Shown piece after piece: positions 58,141 through 64,000 of a stretch of 64,000 nt of DNA. Positions within the stretch are counted from its first letter, which is position 1; each line of letters opens with the position of its first letter. A program made the translations under genes and the position numbers. Source of the DNA: Alcanivorax sp. (lineage in GTDB: Bacteria > Pseudomonadota > Gammaproteobacteria > Pseudomonadales > Alcanivoracaceae). The notes below the pieces were generated by a model. That model saw nothing but the letters and a program-made list of their open reading frames with translations. It had not been told where the DNA came from and made no database searches. The stretch lies in contig NZ_CP080267.1 in assembly GCF_019431375.1 (NCBI RefSeq), forward strand, positions 3,289,933 to 3,353,932, written 5' to 3'.

Positions 58141-58299
58141 GGTGAGGCTCCAGAGCTGCAAGGTGTCGCCAGCGGGGCGACACAGGAAATAAGGGAATGT
58201 CCGGGTTGCCCCGACAGTGGGCGTATTCTACGGGTTAGCAAAGTGAAAAGCAGCCGTTACGCATGGGAACGGCAAACCGGGTGGGCGAGGTAATCTCTG

Positions 58300-58926
58300 A
58301 TGGCGAAATCAAGCCGTTCCAAAACCAGCAAGGCCTGGCTCAAGGAGCATTTCAGCGACCAGTGGGTGGCGAAGGCCCAGGCGGAGGGCTATCGCTCCCG
58401 CGCCAGCTTCAAGCTGCTGGAGATGAACGAGAAAGACCGCCTGTTCCGGCCTGGCATGACGGTGCTGGATCTGGGGGCGGCGCCGGGTGGCTGGTCCCAG
58501 GTGGCGGGCCGGCTGATGGGTTCACACGGCACTGTTATCGCCAGCGATATTCTGCCCATGGATGCTCTGCCGGATGTGACCTTCATCGAAGGGGATTTTC
58601 GCGAGGATGCAGTGTATGAGCAAATTCTTGCGGCGCTCGGGGATCGCAAGGCAGACCTTGTAATGTCCGATATGGCCCCCAATATGAGTGGTAACAAGGG
58701 CGTGGATCAGCCGCGGGCCATGTATCTGGCGGAACTGGCACTGGATATGGCCGAGCGGGTACTGGAACCGGATGGCCAGTTTCTGGTCAAGGTATTCCAG
58801 GGCGAAGGTTTCGAGGAGTACCGGCAGATGCTGTTGCAGCGGTTTCACCGGGTCGTCAGCCGCAAGCCGGCAGCCAGCCGGGCCCGTTCCACCGAGGTGT
58901 ACCAACTGGCCAGTGGTCTGAAATAG
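58300..58926 (+). CDS. rlmE: 23S rRNA 2'-O-methyltransferase RlmE (FtsJ)
   Basis: RlmE methylates U2552 of 23S rRNA late in 50S assembly. The 208-residue protein has the SAM-binding Rossmann motif VLDLGAAPGGWSQV, the KDKE tetrad placed as Lys in YRSRASFKLLE, Asp in VMSDMAPNMSGN, Lys in FLVKVFQGEG and Glu in RSTEVYQLA. It sits between yhbY and ftsH in the conserved order. No strong terminator lies between it and ftsH. Confidence 0.97.
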   Translation: MAKSSRSKTSKAWLKEHFSDQWVAKAQAEGYRSRASFKLLEMNEKDRLFRPGMTVLDLGAAPGGWSQVAGRLMGSHGTVIASDILPMDALPDVTFIEGDFREDAVYEQILAALGDRKADLVMSDMAPNMSGNKGVDQPRAMYLAELALDMAERVLEPDGQFLVKVFQGEGFEEYRQMLLQRFHRVVSRKPAASRARSTEVYQLASGLK

Positions 58927-59053
58927 GCCGTGAAAATGCCGTAAAATGGCTGTTTTGCTGTCCGAACCGGCATTACGCAGGGTTCGGCAAATGGTGTAAG
59001 GTGTAAGTTCGTTATTGTGCGCGTGAAGCGCCCGGAATTGATCGAGGTCTCCC

Positions 59054-60970
59054 TTGAACGACATGACCAAGAATATTGTGCTGTGGCTGGTAATTGCCGG
59101 CGTACTTTACGTGGTGGCATCCAGCATCAGCACCCAGCCTGCAACAACCAGTATTCCCTACTCGGACTTTATCTCGCGGGTAGAGAGTGGTGACGTGCAG
59201 GAAGCCAAGATCGGCGAAAGCGCGATTACCGGCACCTACAAGGATGGCAGCCAGTTCAAGACGGTGAAACCGCCGACACTGGATACCAACCTGATGCCCA
59301 CGCTGATCCAGAACAAGGTGAATGTGGTGGGTGTGGAGCCGGAGCGTCAGGGCTTCCTGATGCAGTTGTTCCTGTCAGTACTGCCGATCCTGATTATTCT
59401 CGCCATCTTTATCTTCTTCATGCGTCAGATGCAGGGCGGTGGTAAAGGGGGCGGTGGCCCCATGACGTTCGGTAAATCCAAAGCCAAGTTGCTCGGAGAA
59501 GACCAGATCAAGACCACTTTTGCTGATGTGGCGGGCGTGGAAGAAGCCAAAGAAGAGGTCCAGGAGCTTGTCGAGTTCCTGCGTGACCCGGCCAAATTCC
59601 AGCGCCTGGGTGGCAAGATTCCCCGCGGCGTACTGATGGTGGGCTCGCCGGGTACCGGTAAGACTCTGCTGGCCAAGGCCATTGCCGGCGAAGCCAAGGT
59701 GCCGTTCTTCAGCATTTCCGGTTCCGACTTTGTGGAAATGTTCGTGGGTGTGGGCGCCAGCCGTGTGCGTGACATGTTCGAGCAGGCCAAGAAACATTCT
59801 CCCTGCATCATCTTCATTGACGAGATTGATGCGGTGGGCCGCTCCCGGGGTGCCGGGGTCGGCGGTGGCCACGACGAGCGTGAGCAGACTCTCAACCAGT
59901 TGCTTGTGGAAATGGATGGCTTTGACGGGAATGAGGGCATCATCGTTATCGCCGCGACCAACCGTCCTGACGTGCTGGATCCGGCGCTGTTGCGCCCGGG
60001 CCGTTTTGACCGTCAGGTGACCGTTCCATTGCCGGATATCCGTGGTCGGGAGCATGTGCTCAAGGTGCATATGCGTCAGGTGCCGATCTCTGAAGATGTG
60101 GATCCCGGTGTGATTGCCCGCGGTACGCCGGGTTTCTCCGGCGCTGACCTGGCGAACCTGGTCAATGAGGCTGCCCTGTTCGCGGCCCGAGCCAACAAGC
60201 GCATGGTTTCCATGGAAGAGTTCGAGAAAGCCAAGGACAAGATCCTGATGGGCGCGGAACGTCGTTCCATGGTGATGAGCGAGAAAGAGAAGCTGAATAC
60301 GGCTTATCACGAGGCGGGTCACGCCATTGTTGGCCGTTTGGTGCCTGAGCATGATCCGGTCTACAAGGTAAGCATCATTCCCCGTGGCCGTGCCCTGGGT
60401 GTGACCATGTACCTGCCGGAAGAAGATCGATACTCCCAGTCAAAGCGTGGGTTGGAATCCTCCATCTGTTCGCTCTATGGCGGGCGTCTGGCGGAGGAGA
60501 TGACGCTGGGATTTGATGGCGTTACCACCGGGGCGTCCAATGATATTGAGCGTGCCACCAAGCTGGCCCGTGCCATGGTCACCAAGTGGGGCCTGAGCGA
60601 GAAGCTGGGCCCGCTGGCCTACGAGGAAGAAGAGGGTGAGGTCTTCCTGGGTAAACAGATGTCCCAGCGCAAGCACATGTCCGAGCAGACCGCCGAAGAA
60701 ATTGACCGCGAAGTGCGGGCGATCATCGACAGCTGTTACGGCCGTGCCAAGCAAATTCTTGAAGACAACCGCGACAAGCTGGATCTGATGGCGGAAGCGT
60801 TGATGCAGTACGAAACCATCGATGCCAACCAGATTGAGGACATCATGACCGGTCACAAGCCGCGCCCGCCGAAAGACTGGCGTGATCAGGGGCCGGGTAA
60901 TGGCACCGCCGCCAGCGGTGACAAGGAGCCGGGCGACGATGCCATCGGTGGACCTGCCAATACCCATTGA
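59054..60970 (+). CDS. ftsH: ATP-dependent zinc metalloprotease FtsH
   Basis: FtsH is an inner-membrane hexameric AAA protease that degrades LpxC, sigma-32 and damaged membrane proteins. The 638-residue protein has two membrane helices (about 6-24 and 100-122), the AAA domain with Walker A GSPGTGKTLLAKA, Walker B IIFIDEIDAVG and the SRH segment NRPDVLDPALLRPGRFDRQ, and the zinc site HEAGHA. The TTG at 59054 gives MNDMTKN, matching pseudomonad FtsH starts; the next ATG at 59063 would drop three residues. A small hairpin (CCGAACC/GGTTCGG) lies in the gap upstream. Confidence 0.97.
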   Translation: MNDMTKNIVLWLVIAGVLYVVASSISTQPATTSIPYSDFISRVESGDVQEAKIGESAITGTYKDGSQFKTVKPPTLDTNLMPTLIQNKVNVVGVEPERQGFLMQLFLSVLPILIILAIFIFFMRQMQGGGKGGGGPMTFGKSKAKLLGEDQIKTTFADVAGVEEAKEEVQELVEFLRDPAKFQRLGGKIPRGVLMVGSPGTGKTLLAKAIAGEAKVPFFSISGSDFVEMFVGVGASRVRDMFEQAKKHSPCIIFIDEIDAVGRSRGAGVGGGHDEREQTLNQLLVEMDGFDGNEGIIVIAATNRPDVLDPALLRPGRFDRQVTVPLPDIRGREHVLKVHMRQVPISEDVDPGVIARGTPGFSGADLANLVNEAALFAARANKRMVSMEEFEKAKDKILMGAERRSMVMSEKEKLNTAYHEAGHAIVGRLVPEHDPVYKVSIIPRGRALGVTMYLPEEDRYSQSKRGLESSICSLYGGRLAEEMTLGFDGVTTGASNDIERATKLARAMVTKWGLSEKLGPLAYEEEEGEVFLGKQMSQRKHMSEQTAEEIDREVRAIIDSCYGRAKQILEDNRDKLDLMAEALMQYETIDANQIEDIMTGHKPRPPKDWRDQGPGNGTAASGDKEPGDDAIGGPANTH

Positions 60971-60982
60971 TTCCTCTGATCC

Positions 60983-61837
60983 ATGATTGAAACGCTGACC
61001 TGTGGGGCGCGGACACTAGACCTGTCCGCGCCTGTCGTTATGGGGATACTGAACGTAACCCCGGATTCCTTTTCTGATGGTGGGCGCTTTACCGAGCGGG
61101 ATGCTGCCCTGCGTCAGGCTGAGCGAATGCTGGCGGACGGCGCAGCCATTATTGATGTGGGGGGGGAGTCCACCCGCCCCGGTGCTGCGCCGGTGTCCGA
61201 ACAGCAGGAACTGGATAGGGTGGTGCCGGTGGTCGAGGCCCTGGCTGGCGAGCTCGGCGCCCTGGTGTCCGTGGATACCAGCACAGCGGCGGTGATCCGT
61301 GATGCTGCCGCTGTTGGCGCGGGCATGATCAATGATGTGCGCGCCCTGCGCCGCCCCGGCGCGCTGGAGGCGGCCGCGGCCAGCGGATTGCCAGTGTGTC
61401 TGATGCACATGCTTGGCGAGCCCGGCAACATGCAGGATGATCCCCGTTATCAGGATGTCACTGCCGAGGTGGTCGATTTTCTGCGTCAGCGCATCGCCGC
61501 CTGTGAGCAGGCTGGCATTCCCCGGGAGCGGCTCCTGATCGATCCGGGTTTTGGCTTTGCCAAGACCGTGACGCACAATCTTACCCTGATGAATGAGATG
61601 GCCGCGCTGCAGGCGCTGGCGTTGCCAATCCTGATCGGCGTTTCGCGCAAGTCCCTGTTTGGTAAACTGCTGGGCCGGGAAGTGAATGAGCGATTGCCGG
61701 CCAGTCTGGCCGCGGCTGTCATCTGTATTGAGCGCGGGGCCATGATTGTCCGTGCCCATGATGTGCAGGAAACCGTGGATGTGGTGCGCTTCGCCCACGC
61801 CGTCAGGCAATCAGGCGACAGTGATCGCATAATCTAA
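60983..61837 (+). CDS. folP: Dihydropteroate synthase
   Basis: FolP joins para-aminobenzoate to the pterin in folate synthesis and is the sulfonamide target. The 284-residue protein is a TIM barrel with the signature PVVMGILNVTPDSFSDGG, the pABA loop GGESTRPGAAP, the pterin-site segments LIDPGFGFAKT and the late GVSRKS. It begins 12 bp after ftsH and ends 17 bp before glmM, so the three are one operon. Confidence 0.97.
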   Translation: MIETLTCGARTLDLSAPVVMGILNVTPDSFSDGGRFTERDAALRQAERMLADGAAIIDVGGESTRPGAAPVSEQQELDRVVPVVEALAGELGALVSVDTSTAAVIRDAAAVGAGMINDVRALRRPGALEAAAASGLPVCLMHMLGEPGNMQDDPRYQDVTAEVVDFLRQRIAACEQAGIPRERLLIDPGFGFAKTVTHNLTLMNEMAALQALALPILIGVSRKSLFGKLLGREVNERLPASLAAAVICIERGAMIVRAHDVQETVDVVRFAHAVRQSGDSDRII

Positions 61838-61854
61838 TCGCACAAGGAGTAGTC

Positions 61855-63189
61855 ATGGCGCGTAAGTATTTCGGGACGGATGGCGTGCGAGGCACGGTAG
61901 GGCAGTTCCCTATTACCCCGGATTTCGTGCTCAAGCTGGGCTGGGCGGCCGGCAAGGTGCTGGCGGCACACGGTGGCAGCAAAATCCTGATTGGCAAGGA
62001 CACCCGCATTTCCGGGTACATGTTCGAGTCAGCGCTGGAGGCCGGCATTTCTGCTGCGGGCGTCGATGTGCGTCTGCTTGGCCCCTTGCCGACCCCGGGC
62101 ATCGCCTACCTGACCCGCACCCTGTCGGCACAGGCCGGCATTGTTATTTCTGCATCCCACAATGCCTATACCGACAATGGCATCAAGTTCTTTGGGGCGG
62201 ATGGGCGCAAGCTCAATGATGAGATTGAGCTTGAGATCGAGCGTCTGCTGGATGAAGACATGTCGGTGGTGGCGACTGATCAGATTGGTAAGGTGCGTCG
62301 GATTGATGATGCCCGTGGTCGTTATATCGAATTCTGCAAGAGTACCGTGCCGGGTCTGAATCTGAGTGGAATGAAGATCGTGGTCGACACTGCCAATGGT
62401 GCGGCATACCACATTGCTCCGGATGTGTTCGAGGAGCTAGGCGCCGAGGTGGTGGCCATGGCCAATACCCCGGACGGTTTCAATATCAACCGTGATTGTG
62501 GCTCCACCCATCCGGAGCAGCTGCAGCAGCGGGTGCTGGACGAAAAAGCCGACCTGGGTGTGGCTCTGGATGGCGACGCAGACCGGCTGATCATGGTTGA
62601 CCACACAGGCAAGTTGGTTGATGGCGATCAGTTGCTGTTTGTAGTGGCCCGGGACCGCAAGGAGAGCGGTGCAGATCTGCCCGGCGTGGTTGGCACCCTG
62701 ATGTCCAACTTTGGTCTTGAGTTGGCGCTGCAGGCGCTGGATATCGAGTTCGTGCGCGCCAAGGTGGGTGACCGTTACGTGATGGAACAGCTTGACCAGC
62801 GTGGCTGGTTGATCGGTGGTGAATCCTCCGGCCATCTGGTTTGTCTGGATTGTACTTCCACCGGCGATGGTACGGTTTCTGCCCTGCAGGTGCTGGCGGC
62901 ACTGTCCCGCCGTGACCAGAGCCTGGCGGAGGCGGTGGCAGATGTGGTGCTGATGCCCCAGACCATGATCAATGTGCGTGGTCCGAACCGTGATGGCTTT
63001 ATGGAAAAGGCTGAAGTGAAGGCCGCCATGGCAGAGGTGGAACAAAAGCTCGGCGGTAATGGCCGAATTCTGCTGCGCCCCTCTGGTACCGAGCCGCTGG
63101 TGCGAGTGATGATCGAGGGCAAAGATCCGGATCAGGTGGCCGCCCTGTGCCGCGATCTGGCGGATGTGGTGGAAAAGGCGATTGCATGA
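61855..63189 (+). CDS. glmM: Phosphoglucosamine mutase
   Basis: GlmM converts glucosamine-6-phosphate to glucosamine-1-phosphate for UDP-GlcNAc. The 444-residue protein has the phosphoserine loop ISASHNAYTDNGIKFFG, the metal-binding ALDGDADRLIMVDH, the sugar-binding GGESSGHLV and the C-terminal phosphate-binding RPSGTEPLVRVM. A RBS AAGGAG precedes the ATG by about six bases. Confidence 0.97.
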   Translation: MARKYFGTDGVRGTVGQFPITPDFVLKLGWAAGKVLAAHGGSKILIGKDTRISGYMFESALEAGISAAGVDVRLLGPLPTPGIAYLTRTLSAQAGIVISASHNAYTDNGIKFFGADGRKLNDEIELEIERLLDEDMSVVATDQIGKVRRIDDARGRYIEFCKSTVPGLNLSGMKIVVDTANGAAYHIAPDVFEELGAEVVAMANTPDGFNINRDCGSTHPEQLQQRVLDEKADLGVALDGDADRLIMVDHTGKLVDGDQLLFVVARDRKESGADLPGVVGTLMSNFGLELALQALDIEFVRAKVGDRYVMEQLDQRGWLIGGESSGHLVCLDCTSTGDGTVSALQVLAALSRRDQSLAEAVADVVLMPQTMINVRGPNRDGFMEKAEVKAAMAEVEQKLGGNGRILLRPSGTEPLVRVMIEGKDPDQVAALCRDLADVVEKAIA

Positions 63190-63231
63190 TAACGCTGGGC
63201 CTCCGGCATTTTTATATCCAAGGAATAACAG

Positions 63232-63978
63232 ATGACATCAAGAACACCGCTGGTTGCCGGTAACTGGAAAATGAACGGGCGCCAGGGGCTGCTTGCCGAA
63301 ATGGCAGAGGCCCTGGCTGGCTACAATGGCGTGGCGAAGGTGGTGATCTGTCCGCCTTACCCTTACCTGGCTGCGGCCAGATCTGTGATGCCGGCAGCCA
63401 TTGGGGTGGGAGGTCAGAACCTGAGTGACCAGGAAGATGGCGCCTTCACCGGTGAAGTGTCTGCACCCATGCTTGCCGAGGTAGGCTGTGGCCATGTGAT
63501 TGTTGGCCATTCCGAGCGTCGTGCGTTGTACGGAGAAACCGACGCGGTGATCGCCGACAAGTTTTCCCGTGCCCAGGCTGCCGGTCTTGTGCCGATCCTC
63601 TGTGTGGGCGAAACCCTGGAAGAGCGTGAGGCCGGTAATACCGAAGCCGTGGTTTGCGGGCAGTTGCAGGCAGTAGTGGATGCGGTAGGTATTGCCGCTT
63701 TCGGCAGCGCCGTGGTGGCCTACGAGCCTGTGTGGGCCATCGGTACCGGTAGAACGGCCAGCCCGGAGCAGGCCCAGGAGGTGCACGCCTCACTGCGCGC
63801 CTCATTGGCGAAAAACGATCCGGATATCGCTGAATCGCTGTGCTTGCTTTACGGCGGCAGTGTAAAGGCGGATAATGCCGCCCTTCTGTTTGCCCAGTCA
63901 GACATCGATGGGGGTCTGATAGGCGGGGCATCGTTAACAGCCGACAGTTTTATAGCTATCTGTCAGGCGGCGGAATAA
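63232..63978 (+). CDS. tpiA: Triosephosphate isomerase
   Basis: TpiA interconverts dihydroxyacetone phosphate and glyceraldehyde-3-phosphate. The 248-residue TIM barrel has the catalytic Lys in AGNWKMNG, the electrophilic His in GHSERR, the catalytic Glu in VVAYEPVWAIGTG and the phosphate loop YGGSVKADN. It follows glmM after 42 bp and precedes secG, the order conserved in gammaproteobacteria. Confidence 0.97.
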   Translation: MTSRTPLVAGNWKMNGRQGLLAEMAEALAGYNGVAKVVICPPYPYLAAARSVMPAAIGVGGQNLSDQEDGAFTGEVSAPMLAEVGCGHVIVGHSERRALYGETDAVIADKFSRAQAAGLVPILCVGETLEEREAGNTEAVVCGQLQAVVDAVGIAAFGSAVVAYEPVWAIGTGRTASPEQAQEVHASLRASLAKNDPDIAESLCLLYGGSVKADNAALLFAQSDIDGGLIGGASLTADSFIAICQAAE

Positions 63979-63988
63979 TAGAGTCATT

Positions 63989-64000
63989 ATGGATATTGTT
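63989..64000 (+). CDS. secG: SecG start (partial, runs off the window)
   Basis: Only four codons are visible, ATG GAT ATT GTT (M-D-I-V), right after the tpiA stop. They match how SecG proteins of related bacteria can begin, and secG follows tpiA in this conserved gene order. The call rests on synteny and cannot be proven from four codons. Confidence 0.45.

Overview
The window is a chromosomal segment of a GC-rich gammaproteobacterium. Gene content and order point to an Alcanivorax-like or Pseudomonas-related marine bacterium. The evidence is the efp/epmB pair, the fimX–serB–ytjB neighbourhood, the ssrA/smpB–rnfH–bamE–fur–recN–hrcA–grpE–dnaK–dnaJ block, and the dapB–carA–carB–greA–yhbY–rlmE–ftsH–folP–glmM–tpiA–(secG) block. 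The genus is an inference from synteny and protein sequence; no 16S gene is present.

Layout. 1–9 kb: start of efp (minus) divergent from epmB, a FimX-associated gene, fimX, serB, a YtjB-like membrane protein and a RimK-like ATP-grasp gene. 9–19 kb: metabolic and envelope genes (crotonase, small FMN reductase, Lrp/AsnC regulator, leuA with a probable attenuator, a class I glutamine amidotransferase, a YbaY+META lipoprotein, mtgA) and a PAS–GGDEF–EAL protein. 19.4–24 kb: a tightly coupled light-repair operon with three different photolyase/cryptochrome-family genes and a tiny DUF2256 gene between the first two. 24–32 kb: a secreted subtilisin, a roadblock protein, a Na+/Ca2+ exchanger, tmRNA and SmpB flanking a small membrane protein, an NSS transporter, RnfH, BamE and Fur. 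32–40.5 kb: recN, an RDD protein and the heat-shock genes hrcA, grpE, dnaK and dnaJ, with two sigma-32-type promoters. 40.7–50.3 kb: an accessory type VI secretion (T6SS) effector island with no secretion machinery: tip and adaptor-like genes, a PAAR-like gene, a VasX-like 1013-residue putative pore-forming effector, an immunity-like membrane protein, and a tandem second copy of 'effector C-terminus + immunity'. 50.4–64 kb: a periplasmic protein, dapB, carAB with a structured leader, then the conserved greA-to-tpiA block, ending at the first codons of secG.

The main non-coding feature is a set of dispersed elements placed at gene 3' ends. Each has a short array of 7-bp units (AGTTAAC/AGTGAAT type or AGCTACG type). 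Five copies of the first type share a GC-rich GGCCGCGC core at a nearly constant 37–38 bp from the array; in at least two places this core is part of a strong hairpin. In several genes the array supplies or overlaps the stop codon, and in leuA it encodes the last residues. Two REP-like palindromes are also present.

Functional links: EpmB modifies the EF-P encoded next door; SmpB works with the adjacent tmRNA; GrpE, DnaK and DnaJ form one chaperone cycle; CarA and CarB form one enzyme; the effector and immunity-like genes are translationally coupled; and the photolyase genes overlap by 4 bp each, indicating one transcript.
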